Positions 1 through 8,180 of a stretch of 64,000 nucleotides of DNA are shown here, piece by piece. Source of the stretch: Cellulomonas hominis (lineage in GTDB: Bacteria > Actinomycetota > Actinomycetes > Actinomycetales > Cellulomonadaceae). Within the stretch, counting starts at the first letter, position 1; each line of letters begins with the position of its first letter. The DNA lies in the NCBI RefSeq assembly GCF_014201095.1, contig NZ_JACHDN010000001.1, positions 1,178,001 to 1,242,000 of the forward strand, given 5' to 3'. The notes below the pieces were generated by a model. The model saw only the letters and a program-made list of their open reading frames with translations. It did not search any database and had not been told where the DNA came from. Both the position numbers and the translations under genes were made by a program.

Positions 1-701
1 GCCAGCTCGCGGCGGCCGACGAGCGCGGGCATGCCCAGCAGTCCGGCGACCAGGGCGCCCGTCCCGGCGAGGGCGGCGGGCCAGCCCCACGACGGGGGCT
101 CCGCGGTCGCGGTCAGCCCGGCGACGCCGGCGAGCACCGGCGCGACCAGCACGAGCACCTGCCCGGCGGCGGGCTCCGCGCCCACCCGGCCGACGACGGC
201 CCCGGCGGCCAGCGCGAGCACGGCGGCCAGCGCGGCGACCACGGGCGGGACGAGCGAGGCGCGGTCGGCGCCGAGCAGCAGCGCGGCACCCGCGAGGAGC
301 AGGGCTGCGGCCGCCCAGGCGGCGCTCAGCGCGGAGTCGCGCGGCGTCCAGGGCGCGTACTGGTCCTCGACGGCGTCGGCCACGGCCTCCACGACGTCGT
401 CGTAGACCCGTTCCTGCGCCCGCCGGGCGCCCGACTCGAGCGTGAGCACGGCGCCGTCCCCCACGCCCTCGGCCAGCAGGCTACGGGCGGAGTCCAGCGC
501 GGTCCCGTCCGCGCGTACCAGGCGGTAGCCGCCGTGGGCGGTGGTCGCGTCCAGCAGGCCGAGCGCGCGCGCCAGGCCGGGGACGACCTCCGCGGTGGGG
601 ACCGCACCCGGGATGCCGAGGTCGATCCGGCGCTCGCCGGCGGTCACCGACACCCGCACGAGCGTCCCCACGGACGTCGCGACGGCGGGTGCTTCTGTCA
701 T
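1..701 (-). CDS. eccD: EccD-type T7SS membrane protein, N-terminal part (runs off left edge)
   Basis: About 233 residues are visible from an ATG at 701; the gene continues past base 1. The first ~90 residues look like the ubiquitin-like (YukD) domain of EccD, with beta-rich stretches such as TLVRVSVTAGERRIDLGIPG and a closing GDGAVLTLESG. After an acidic linker come hydrophobic segments from about residue 125, for example WAAAALLLAGAALLLGA, then LAAVLALAAGAVVG, as expected for the start of the multi-spanning EccD channel component. It is divergent from the WXG100 pair. An AGGGGAC ribosome-binding site precedes the ATG. EccD forms the central membrane part of ESX translocons. A second EccD-like gene lies at 6551-7924, so this is one of a pair. 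The family call rests on the domain layout; paralogue identity cannot be settled from the fragment. Confidence 0.82.
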   Translation of the reverse strand, partial: MTEAPAVATSVGTLVRVSVTAGERRIDLGIPGAVPTAEVVPGLARALGLLDATTAHGGYRLVRADGTALDSARSLLAEGVGDGAVLTLESGARRAQERVYDDVVEAVADAVEDQYAPWTPRDSALSAAWAAAALLLAGAALLLGADRASLVPPVVAALAAVLALAAGAVVGRVGAEPAAGQVLVLVAPVLAGVAGLTATAEPPSWGWPAALAGTGALVAGLLGMPALVGRREL

Positions 702-1078
702 CGGGTCCCCTGTGTTCCCTGGGCAGGTCGCGGGCCAGCATAGCGACGGCCGCCGATCCCGCTCGCCGGGGCACGGGCGGGTGCGGCCGTCCGGGTGGCG
801 GTGCCGGGCGGCCGCCCGGACGGCGGTCCCCCGCTCGGAGGTGCGCCAACCGGGCAAAGGGGACGCGGCATGACAGAACCGCCCGGACGGCTGGGCCGAT
901 CGGGTGATCCGTGACACCAGTCAGCATGGTTGTCCACAGGCTGGGTGACCTGGGCTGACCTGACAGGAAGGTCTGGGTTAGCCTGCCGAACGGTGCCGGG
1001 TCATGTGCGCTCGGGACGAGGCGGCGCCGCAGGGGTGCACGTCCAGCAGGCCCACGTGGCCGTGGAGGGGGAGGTGAC
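702..1078. promoter_or_regulatory. Divergent intergenic region between eccD and the WXG100 genes
   Basis: No gene is seen in this 377-base gap. On the plus strand a plausible sigma70-type promoter is CTGACC (955-960) and TAGCCT (979-984) with an 18-base spacer, placing transcription start about 90 bases before the first WXG100 ATG. A CCGTCCGGG/CCCGGACGG inverted repeat (787-795 and 815-823) lies closer to eccD. GGGGGAGG sits just before the 1079 start. Confidence 0.45.
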
Positions 1079-1390
1079 ATGGCAGCAGAGGTCTCCGCAG
1101 CAGACGGCGCGCTCAAGCAGGGCGCCGACGCCGTGGTCCAGAGCCGTGGGGAGCTGCAGCGCGAGCTGAGCGCTCTCGAGGGCAAGCTGTCCGGGATCGG
1201 GTCGCACTGGCAGGGCCAGGGCGCGGTGGCGTTCAACACGCTGATGGCCCGGTGGCGCGACGACGCGAACAAGATCGTGTCCGCGCTCAACGAGTTCGAG
1301 GCCAACCTGCTCGCGTCGCAGTCGACGTACACCGCGTCGGACGAGGCTCAGCAGTCCACCTTCAGCCGCCTTCAGGGCCGGCTGGGCTGA
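1079..1390 (+). CDS. WXG100 (Esx) family T7SS substrate, first of pair
   Basis: A 103-residue helical protein of standard WXG100 length. The central turn motif is W44-Q-G46 (SHWQGQG). A Y84-T-A-S-D88 sequence in the second helix matches the YxxxD/E export signal of actinobacterial type VII substrates. ATG follows a strong GGAGG site. Such proteins usually form antiparallel four-helix dimers with a partner encoded next door, here the gene 18 bases downstream, and are exported through EccC/EccD. No signal peptide is present, as expected. A specific EsxA or EsxB orthologue assignment is not justified. Confidence 0.9.
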   Translation: MAAEVSAADGALKQGADAVVQSRGELQRELSALEGKLSGIGSHWQGQGAVAFNTLMARWRDDANKIVSALNEFEANLLASQSTYTASDEAQQSTFSRLQGRLG

Positions 1391-1408
1391 CCGGGAGAGG
1401 ACGAGACG

Positions 1409-1693
1409 ATGGCTGATCTCAAGGTCAACTTCGGGGGTCTGTCGACCGCCGCCGCCGACATCCAGTCGAGCGCGAGCAACATCGAGTCCCGCCTGGCAGA
1501 CCTCGACCGCTCGCTGCAGCCGCTCCGGGCCAACTGGTCCGGCGAGGCGTCGACCGCCTACACGGCCGCCAAGGCCAAGTGGGAGGCCGCGCTGACGGAC
1601 ATGAAGGCGCTGCTCGCCGACGTCGGCCGCGCCGTGTCCACCTCCGGCGAGGACTACCAGTCCACCGAGCGGGCCAACGCCGCCCGCTGGTGA
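1409..1693 (+). CDS. WXG100 (Esx) family T7SS substrate, second of pair
   Basis: A 94-residue two-helix protein with W43-S-G45 (ANWSGEA) at the helix turn and Y83-Q-S-T-E87 near the C-terminus, matching the YxxxD/E export signal. GGGAGAGG lies before the ATG. It is only 18 bases downstream of the first WXG100 gene, so the two are presumably co-translated and form a heterodimer. Both members carry the Y-motif, whereas in the best studied EsxA/EsxB pairs it is placed on one partner; which chain leads export cannot be told. A strong hairpin follows the stop codon. Confidence 0.9.
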   Translation: MADLKVNFGGLSTAAADIQSSASNIESRLADLDRSLQPLRANWSGEASTAYTAAKAKWEAALTDMKALLADVGRAVSTSGEDYQSTERANAARW

Positions 1694-1738
1694 ACCACCC
1701 GGCGCCGCGCCCCGCGCGCGACGCTGGCCCAGCACGAC

Positions 1739-1783
1739 CCGCGCGGTCGCGCCCGCCCCCTGTGCGGCGGCGCGACCGCGCGG
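1739..1783 (+). terminator. Hairpin after the WXG100 pair (terminator or attenuator)
   Basis: Perfect 15-base arms CCGCGCGGTCGCGCC (1739-1753) and its complement (1769-1783) enclose a 15-base loop. No T-tract follows, as is common in actinobacteria. It separates the two Esx genes from the downstream mycosin genes read in the same direction, so it may act as a partial terminator that keeps Esx expression higher. Confidence 0.6.
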
Positions 1784-1833
1784 CCATCGGCGCCGCAGGG
1801 GCGGCGCCGGGAGACTTCACGCGGAGGACGGAC

Positions 1834-2202
1834 GTGGCAGGGGACGTCGGGCTGCGGATCGACGAGATCAGCGCCAACCTGGGCAAGCTCATCACGATGC
1901 ACACCGACGTGCGGCGGATGCGGGAGCGGATCGTCTCCCTGCGGCAGCAGAACGCGTCCGGCGTCTGGCCGGACATCGACGAGGTGAGCGACTTCGCCCG
2001 GCGCTACGACGACGCGCTGCGCGACTGCGACCGCGAGCTGCTCGCCATCAGCGGCGAGATCGAGTCGTGCCGCGTCGCGCTCGCCGAGAGCGCGCGCGCC
2101 CTGCAGGCGCAGGACGCCGAGGTCCACGCCCGGCTCGTCGCGCTCGCGAACGCGCTGGAGACCGCCGGGTACGCCACCCGCCGACCCATGCAAGCCGTCT
2201 GA
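1834..2202 (+). CDS. Hypothetical helical protein in T7SS locus
   Basis: About 122 residues from a GTG at 1834 that has GGAGG seven bases upstream; the open frame extends further upstream but that part is Arg/Pro-rich and lacks a ribosome site. The protein looks almost wholly alpha-helical, with heptad-like stretches such as LGKLITMHTDVRRMRERIV and a second long helix over residues 50-110. It has no signal peptide or membrane segment and no WXG motif. Its stop overlaps the mycosin start (TGATG), implying translational coupling. I do not recognise the family. Position suggests a T7SS accessory, chaperone or small Esx-like substrate. Confidence 0.7.
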   Translation: MAGDVGLRIDEISANLGKLITMHTDVRRMRERIVSLRQQNASGVWPDIDEVSDFARRYDDALRDCDRELLAISGEIESCRVALAESARALQAQDAEVHARLVALANALETAGYATRRPMQAV

Positions 2203-3500
2203 TGCGCGCGAGCACCCCGCAGCGCGCCCGCACCCGCCGCGCGTGGCACGGCCTCGCCGCCGCGGCGACCCTCGGCGCGTGCGCGCTCGTCGCGCCGGGC
2301 GCCTCCGCCGCGACGACCGGCGACGGGCTCTGGTACATCGACTCCACGGGGATCGCCGAGGCCCATCAGGTCACCACCGGAGCGGGCGTGCACATCGCCC
2401 TCATCGACGGCACGATCAACCCGGGCATCGCGGACCTCGCCGGCACCGGCCTGACGGTCAAGGAGCCGTCGTACTGCGCGGGCGAGGACGGCGGCCCCGC
2501 CCTGCCCGCCGCCAACACCTCCGAGGAGGCAGGCCACGCCACCAGCATGGCCTCGCTGCTCCTCGGGACGGGCGCGGGCCTCCCGGGCGACCCCGGGGTC
2601 CGGGGCGTCGCGCCCGGCGCGAGCGTCACGGCGTACGCGCAGCGGCGCGACGGTGCCTGCTACCCCTCGTCGCCGGAGACCGGCGGATCGAACCAGGCGT
2701 TGCGGGACGCGATCAGCGACGGGGCGGACATCATCGTCGTCCCGGGCATGATGGGGACGCTCCCGGACGTGGCCGAGGCCATCCGCAGCGGCGTGGTGCT
2801 GATCGCCTCGGCCGGCAACGAGGGCGGCCCCGTGACCGGGCAACCGGCCGAGAGCAACGGCGTGGTGACGACCGGCAGCACGGACCCCGACGGGGGCGAC
2901 TCGGCAGGGAACCCGTGGGGCCCCGAGATCGGGCTCCTGGCCCCGGGCGGGGGCATCCGCACGATCGACCCGACGTTCTCCTACTACGGCATGGCCCGCG
3001 GCTCGTCGAACTCCGCGATGGTCACCGCGGGGGTGGTCGCCCTGGCGATGTCCGCCCACCCCGAGGCGACGAGCAACCAGATCCTGCAGGCCGTGGTCCG
3101 CACCACCGACGGCAGCCTCCACGAACCGGCCCGGGACGAGGACCGCGGCTTCGGCGCTCTCGACGTCCGCCAGCTCATGGCGGTGGACCCGACCACGCTC
3201 CCGGACGTCAACCCGTTCATCCGCACCGACGCCGAGGCCCGCCCGTCGGCCGAGGAGCTCGGTCTCGTCGCCGAGGACGCACCCACGGAGGCGGCGACCG
3301 CACCGGCCTCCGCCGACGAGCCCGCCGAGGACCCGGCGCCCGAGGACGGACCGGACCTCCTCGTCACCGGCGCCGCCGTCGTCGGCGCGGCGCTCCTGGT
3401 CGCCGCCGCCACGGCGACCGTCCTCGTCCTGCGCCGGCGCAGGACCGCCACACCCACCGATCCGACGGACCAGCAGCACGGGGGACAGCACCATGGGTGA
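2202..3500 (+). CDS. mycP: Mycosin-type S8 subtilase (MycP) with atypical active-site motifs
   Basis: 432 residues from ATG 2202. It has an N-terminal signal sequence (residues 15-36), a subtilisin-like domain, an acidic Pro/Ala linker and a C-terminal membrane helix (LLVTGAAVVGAALLVAAATA) ending in RRRR, the mycosin layout. Likely catalytic residues are D69 (ALIDGT), H112 (AGHATSM), oxyanion N206 (ASAGNEGG) and S269 (RGSSNSAM). All are present, but the surrounding motifs differ from the usual DTG, HGT and GTSxAxP. MycP is a membrane-anchored extracytoplasmic subunit that stabilises ESX translocons and can cleave substrates. The start overlaps the preceding stop by one base and the 3' end overlaps the next gene by eight, so the three genes are one unit. 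Confidence 0.87.
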   Translation: MRASTPQRARTRRAWHGLAAAATLGACALVAPGASAATTGDGLWYIDSTGIAEAHQVTTGAGVHIALIDGTINPGIADLAGTGLTVKEPSYCAGEDGGPALPAANTSEEAGHATSMASLLLGTGAGLPGDPGVRGVAPGASVTAYAQRRDGACYPSSPETGGSNQALRDAISDGADIIVVPGMMGTLPDVAEAIRSGVVLIASAGNEGGPVTGQPAESNGVVTTGSTDPDGGDSAGNPWGPEIGLLAPGGGIRTIDPTFSYYGMARGSSNSAMVTAGVVALAMSAHPEATSNQILQAVVRTTDGSLHEPARDEDRGFGALDVRQLMAVDPTTLPDVNPFIRTDAEARPSAEELGLVAEDAPTEAATAPASADEPAEDPAPEDGPDLLVTGAAVVGAALLVAAATATVLVLRRRRTATPTDPTDQQHGGQHHG

Positions 3501-4995
3501 CCACGCGAACCAGCTCGGGCGCACGCTCGACGCCGACCTCGGCACGATCACCTCGACGGGCGACGCCCTGGCCTACCAGGCGACCGCCGCCGACCAGACC
3601 GCCACCGGGCTGACCAGCATCTCCGGGCAGATCGGCCTGGACGGCGAGAGCGCCCTGGCCGCCGAGGGCCGCCTGGGTGAGGTCGCCGGACGGATCCAGC
3701 GGATGGTCGCCGACCTCGAGCGCATCCAGAGCGCCGGCGCGCAGGCGCGCGACGCGCTCGCCCGGGCCCAGGACTCGTACCACGCCCTTCCCGACGTCAA
3801 GCTCAGCCGCACCGAGCAGGCGCAGGTCACCGCCCTCGCCCTCACCCCGGTCGTCGGCGCGCCCACCAGCGCGGCGACGGCGGCGGCGCTCCTCGCGCGC
3901 AAGGAGGTGCAGCGGGAGCAGGAGGCGAGCCGCGCGCTCGAGACGCTCCGCGGCGACCTCGGCGCCATCCAGGTCCAGAACGTCGGGACCTACGACTTCC
4001 AGGGTCCCGCCGGCACCGACGACCCCGGGACGTCGGGCGGCTCGACGCCGACCGGCGGCACGGCCGTCCGCGGCTACAGCGCCGGCGGCACCGGCTCGGG
4101 CGGCTCCGGGACCGGCGCGGGCTGGTCGCCCGGGTCGACCTCCGGCGGTGCGCCGGTGAGCACGGGCTGGACGCCCTCGGGCTCCGGCGACGGCGGGGCG
4201 GGTTCCGGCTCCGGCGGTTCCGGCGGCTCCGGCGGCGGCGGGGGGTCCACGGGCGGCACGGTGGGCTCCGGACCCGTCCTCGGCGGCGGCACGGGCGGCG
4301 GCACCGTCCCCGGACACGGCGACGGCAGCTCCTCGGACGGGGTCGTCGGCGGCACCGTCCCGGGCGGGGCGGGGTCCGGCGGCGGGTTCCTCGGCGGGCC
4401 GGGCGGCTCCGGCGCGGCCGGTGGGTCGGGCTCCGGGTCGGGCGCGGGCTCCCTGGGCGGCGTCGGCGCGGGCGGGCTGGCCGGCGGCCTGACGGTCGGC
4501 GGGGCGGCGCTCGGTGCCGCGGGCCTGAACCGCCTCGCGGGCGGCTCGGCCGGCGCGGGCGGGCTCGGCGGCGCGGGCGGGCTCGGCACCGCCGGCGGCG
4601 GGACCCTCGGCGGCGGCACGTTCGCCGGCGGCGGCTACGGCGCGGGCGGCGTGGGCGGGGCGGGCGCGGGCGGGTCGAGCGCGTCCGGGTCCGGGCTGTC
4701 CGGGTCGACGTCCGCGCTGGGCCAGGGCTCGCAGGCCGGCTCCGCCGCGGGTGCCGCGTCCGGCGCGCGCCCGGGCGGCGGCGCGATGGGCGCCCCCATG
4801 GGCGGCGGCGGCGGCGGTGCCGGTGCGGCGAAGGACCGCCGGCGCCGGACCGCGGCGGGCCTGCTGGCGCCGGACATCGAGGTCGAGGAGGGCGCCCGGC
4901 GCCACGACCTCGGCGCCGGGGCGGGCGCGGGTGACCGCGATGCCGTCCGGGACGTGGTGCCCGCGCCCGTGGACGTCGCCGACGACGAGTGGTGA
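3493..4995 (+). CDS. Large Gly-rich T7SS-associated protein, likely secreted substrate
   Basis: 500 residues starting at ATG 3493 inside the end of the mycosin gene (8-base overlap). Residues 1-170 are predicted helical (QATAADQTATGLTSISGQIG..., VAGRIQRMVADLERIQSAG) and resemble the helical head of WXG/PPE/EspB-like proteins, without a clear WXG. Residues ~180-430 are a Gly/Ser/Ala low-complexity tail with many GGS and GAGG blocks. The C-terminal ~60 residues are charged. There is no signal peptide or membrane helix. Coupling to mycosin, the helical head and the disordered tail suggest an ESX substrate, perhaps one processed by the mycosin; that is inference. I could not find a convincing YxxxD/E motif. 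Confidence 0.75.
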   Translation: MGDHANQLGRTLDADLGTITSTGDALAYQATAADQTATGLTSISGQIGLDGESALAAEGRLGEVAGRIQRMVADLERIQSAGAQARDALARAQDSYHALPDVKLSRTEQAQVTALALTPVVGAPTSAATAAALLARKEVQREQEASRALETLRGDLGAIQVQNVGTYDFQGPAGTDDPGTSGGSTPTGGTAVRGYSAGGTGSGGSGTGAGWSPGSTSGGAPVSTGWTPSGSGDGGAGSGSGGSGGSGGGGGSTGGTVGSGPVLGGGTGGGTVPGHGDGSSSDGVVGGTVPGGAGSGGGFLGGPGGSGAAGGSGSGSGAGSLGGVGAGGLAGGLTVGGAALGAAGLNRLAGGSAGAGGLGGAGGLGTAGGGTLGGGTFAGGGYGAGGVGGAGAGGSSASGSGLSGSTSALGQGSQAGSAAGAASGARPGGGAMGAPMGGGGGGAGAAKDRRRRTAAGLLAPDIEVEEGARRHDLGAGAGAGDRDAVRDVVPAPVDVADDEW

Positions 4996-5008
4996 CCGGC
5001 GGGGCCGG

Positions 5009-5051
5009 GCGCGGCTGAGCGCCGGGGCGCGAGCGGGCTGCTCAGCCGCGC
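5009..5051. terminator. Bidirectional terminator between convergent genes
   Basis: Perfect 12-base arms GCGCGGCTGAGC (5009-5020) and GCTCAGCCGCGC (5040-5051) with a 19-base loop lie in the 114-base gap between the convergent Gly-rich protein and the FHA protein. Placement and symmetry fit a shared terminator. Confidence 0.65.
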
Positions 5052-5109
5052 ACGCGGCCCTGCTCGCGCCGCGCGACCGGCTCAGGGCGCCGCGCGCGCC
5101 CCGTCCCGC

Positions 5110-6504
5110 TCAGCCCCGCGCCTCGGGCGCGTCGATCCGCACCCCGCGGTCCCCCACCTGGATGGTCGACCCCGACGGCACCGGCACCCGCTGGTCCGCG
5201 GGCACCGGCACGACCCGGCCGCTCGGCAGCCGCAGCGTCGTCCCGTTGCCGGACCCGGCGTCGGACACCCAGAACGTGCCGCCCTCGATGCCGAACCGCG
5301 CGTGCGTCCGCGAGACGCTGCGCTCCGGGTCCTCCACCACGACGACGTGGTCGCAGCGCTCCCCCGCCGCCGGGCGCGGGGCCCGGCCGATGAGCCCGGG
5401 ACCGGTGACGGACATGACCTGGCCGGTGTCCAGGGTGACGAGGAACGGCGTCGGCTGCGCCTGGTGCGCGACCCGCGCGGGTGCGGGCGGCTCCGGCGCG
5501 GCGGGCGCGGGGACCACCGGGCGGATCGGCACGGACGGCGCGCCGGCGGCGGACGGGACCGGCCTGTCGGCCACGGGGGCCGTCGGCGTCTGCCCGGCGG
5601 CTGCGCGCGCCGCGCGACGGCCGGTCGGCGCGGGCGGCTCGGTCGGCGTGGGCGTCCCACGGGCCGCGTCCGCGCCCGACGGGGCCGTCCCGGACGGCGA
5701 CGCGGGGCGCGCGCTGCCGGACGGCGGCACCCGGCCGGGTCCGACCGCCGGCGCCTCGGGCGCGGTCGACTGCCGCGGCACCGCGCCGGCCACGGGCGCG
5801 CCGGCGCCGCGCCGGGCCGCGGCCGCGGCCCCGACGGCCACCACCCCGTCCGCCTCCGGCGCCTCCGCGAGGCCGCGCTCGTGCGCCCGCACGTCCACGA
5901 CGACGGCCCGCCCGACGCGGTCGTGCCACGCCTGCGCCCGCCCCGACCGGTCGAACGCCCCCGAGGCCACGACGAGCCACTGTCCGAGCCCCGCGGCGGC
6001 GTGCCCGGCGGCGAGCACCAGCCCGCGCAGGAACGCCCGCGCGGGACCCACGGAGTACGGGGTCTCCTCGCGCGCGGTGCGCAGCCCGAGCACGCTGTTG
6101 CCCACGGTGCGCCCGGTGTGCGCCTCCCAGACCAGCAGGCCGAGGGCGAGCTCCACGACGACGAGCCCGGCGAGCAGCCAGGACCCCGTCCAGGCGAGCA
6201 GCCCGCCGGCGACCGCGCCGACCGCGACGGCGTCGACCGCGTAGGCGAGCACGCGCCGCCCGGGCCCGGCCGGGGCGGCGTCACCGAACGCCGGGTGCAG
6301 CACGGCGGGACGCGGCTCCCGCTCCGGCGCGGCGCCGCGCGACCGCCCCTGGGCGCCCTCGACGACCGTGACGGTCGCGTCCGCCGCCGCGGGCGTCCCG
6401 CAGGCGGTGCAGAACCGCGCGTCGGGGCGCAGCGGCCGGTGGCAGCTCGCGCACGCCCGGACGGCGACGGTCCCGAGCGGCACGCCGCTCATCGTCTGCT
6501 CCAC
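5110..6504 (-). CDS. Zinc-ribbon / RDD membrane / FHA domain protein (first copy)
   Basis: 464 residues from GTG 6504; ATG 6492 with GGAG six bases upstream is an equally good start. The N-terminus is a zinc ribbon (C18, C21, C32, C35). Next is an RDD-type membrane region at about residues 80-200 (GRRVLAYAVDAVAVGAVAG, VLGLRTA, WHDRVGRAVVV), then a Pro/Ala-rich linker and a C-terminal FHA domain at about 355-460 with GLIGRAP, SRTHARF and GSGNGTTLR. FHA domains bind phosphothreonine and are used in ESX systems to connect with kinases or EccC. It follows the EccD-like gene by 46 bases on the same strand, suggesting an operon. A second protein of the same architecture lies at 12379-13653. Confidence 0.85.
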   Translation of the reverse strand: MEQTMSGVPLGTVAVRACASCHRPLRPDARFCTACGTPAAADATVTVVEGAQGRSRGAAPEREPRPAVLHPAFGDAAPAGPGRRVLAYAVDAVAVGAVAGGLLAWTGSWLLAGLVVVELALGLLVWEAHTGRTVGNSVLGLRTAREETPYSVGPARAFLRGLVLAAGHAAAGLGQWLVVASGAFDRSGRAQAWHDRVGRAVVVDVRAHERGLAEAPEADGVVAVGAAAAARRGAGAPVAGAVPRQSTAPEAPAVGPGRVPPSGSARPASPSGTAPSGADAARGTPTPTEPPAPTGRRAARAAAGQTPTAPVADRPVPSAAGAPSVPIRPVVPAPAAPEPPAPARVAHQAQPTPFLVTLDTGQVMSVTGPGLIGRAPRPAAGERCDHVVVVEDPERSVSRTHARFGIEGGTFWVSDAGSGNGTTLRLPSGRVVPVPADQRVPVPSGSTIQVGDRGVRIDAPEARG

Positions 6505-6550
6505 GTCGGTCCCCCTGTCGTCGTCCCCGTCCTGTCCCCGCCCGCGGCCC

Positions 6551-7924
6551 TCACGACGTCACCCGCCGCAGCGTCTCGATCACGTCCGCCGCCACGAGCG
6601 CCGCGGGCAGCGCCAGCACGACACCGAGCCCCTCGACCGCGTCCGCGACCCGGGACGCGACCACCGAGCGCCACCCGCGCCCGAGCGCGACGCCGACGGC
6701 CGCGGCCACGGCGGCGAGCACGACGCACGCGACCGCGACGACCACGGCGTCGGCGCCGATCCGCGGCCCGCCGAGCACGGCCACCTCGACGAGCACCAGC
6801 GCGCCCGCGACCCGCGGGGCCCACCGGGCGACCGGCCCGCGCGCCGAGCGCGGCTGCAGCGCCAGCACGGCGACGAGCGCGGCCACGAGCGCGACGGCCG
6901 CCCAGCCGCGCAGCGTCCCGCGCGCCGGGTCGCCGAGCGCCGCGGCGAGCACGACCGGCACGAGCGCCGGGGGCAGCGCGCACACGAGGAGCACGCCGGC
7001 GTCGGTGCGGCGCTCCGCGGCGCCGACGGTGCGGGCGACCTGGCGCTCGTTGACCCGGCCGAGCCCGCGCGGCCGCGGCCCGCGCACCGACGGCGCGGTG
7101 CGGGCGACGTGCGCGAGGTCGACGAGCTGGTCGTCGGGCACGGACAGCGCCAGCACCGGCAGCGCCCGCAGCGCGAAGGGCGTCAGGCCGAGCAGCAGGG
7201 CGGCGGCGAGGACACCCGGCAGCCCGGCGAGCAGCACGGCGAGGACGAGCGCCGCGACCACGCCCACGGCGGCGACCAGCACGCCCGCGACGTCCTGGCC
7301 GCGCCGCTGCGCGCGGGTGGCGACCCAGCGCACCGCGGCGGCGCCGGTGGCCGACACCAGGCCGGCGACGAGCGCGAGCCGCCGGTCGGCGGAGCCCCCG
7401 GGGTCCACGGCGGCCACCCCCGCGGCGAAACCCAGTGCGGGTGCGGCGAGGGTCGCGGCGGTCGCGGCCGCGACGGGTGCGGCGGCGAGCACGAGCGCGG
7501 TGACCCCGAGCAGGGCGGCACCGGCCGTGGCGAGCCAGCCGCGGGCGACGGGGTCGATCAGCGCCACGGTCGCGAGCACGCCCGCCGCCACGGCCGCGGC
7601 GCCGAGCAGCGCGGGCTGGGGGTCGGGGCGGCGCAGGGCGTGCCCCGCACCGCCCCGCGCGGATCGTCCCCGGGGGCGCGGCGCGGGGGCGACCACGTGC
7701 ACGGCCGCGCCGTCGGCCACCTGCTCGGCGACCGGCACGGCGAGGTCGAGCGCGCGGCCGCCCGAGTCGAGCACGAGCATCCCCGGCACGAGGGGCACGC
7801 CGGCGGCGGCCAGCAGCTCGCCGAGGGTGCGGGCGGCGTCCAGGGCGACGTCGAGGCGGCGGGCCCCCAGGTGCACGGCCACGCGGGTCAGGGGCGCGCC
7901 GGGTGCCTGGACCGTCACGCGCAC
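6551..7924 (-). CDS. EccD-like T7SS integral membrane protein (second copy)
   Basis: 457 residues from GTG 7924, with GGAAGGGA immediately upstream (a second GTG two codons on has better spacing). Residues 1-90 resemble the EccD ubiquitin-like domain (RVTVQAPGAPLTRVAVHLG, ending GAAVHVVAP). The remainder is about eleven hydrophobic segments, including LLGAAAVAAGVLATVALI and VVVAVACVVLAAVAAAVGVAL. Between the fourth and sixth hydrophobic segments a cytoplasmic-looking loop contains LVDLAHVARTAPSVRG. Length and topology match EccD. It is divergent from eccC (256-base gap) and upstream of the RDD-FHA gene. With the truncated eccD at the left edge, this locus encodes two EccD-type proteins. Confidence 0.78.
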   Translation of the reverse strand: MRVTVQAPGAPLTRVAVHLGARRLDVALDAARTLGELLAAAGVPLVPGMLVLDSGGRALDLAVPVAEQVADGAAVHVVAPAPRPRGRSARGGAGHALRRPDPQPALLGAAAVAAGVLATVALIDPVARGWLATAGAALLGVTALVLAAAPVAAATAATLAAPALGFAAGVAAVDPGGSADRRLALVAGLVSATGAAAVRWVATRAQRRGQDVAGVLVAAVGVVAALVLAVLLAGLPGVLAAALLLGLTPFALRALPVLALSVPDDQLVDLAHVARTAPSVRGPRPRGLGRVNERQVARTVGAAERRTDAGVLLVCALPPALVPVVLAAALGDPARGTLRGWAAVALVAALVAVLALQPRSARGPVARWAPRVAGALVLVEVAVLGGPRIGADAVVVAVACVVLAAVAAAVGVALGRGWRSVVASRVADAVEGLGVVLALPAALVAADVIETLRRVTS

Positions 7925-8180
7925 TCCCTTCCGCCGGTGGGGCGCCCCGGTACGGGACGCGGCGGCGGACCCGCCTGCCCCCGGGCGCGGCGCCAGTCAT
8001 GCTATGCGGTCGGGGCCGGTCGGCACCCTGTCGTCCCCGGCCGGGCGGCGACCGGGCGCAAGATCGCCCGGACGGTGGAACGCCGACCGCCCCGCGTGGG
8101 CGTCGGCGGGTAGGTTGACGCCACAGGAACGTCGGGGGGCGTGCGGCCTCCCGCCCGGCAGGAGGGACCGAGCGCCGACG

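Noticed and set aside
7925..8180. Promoters for the divergent eccD-like gene and eccC
   Set aside because: TAGCAT (minus, 8004-7999) and TAGGTT (plus, near 8111) resemble -10 boxes, but neither has a credible -35 at proper spacing, so they are not listed as features.
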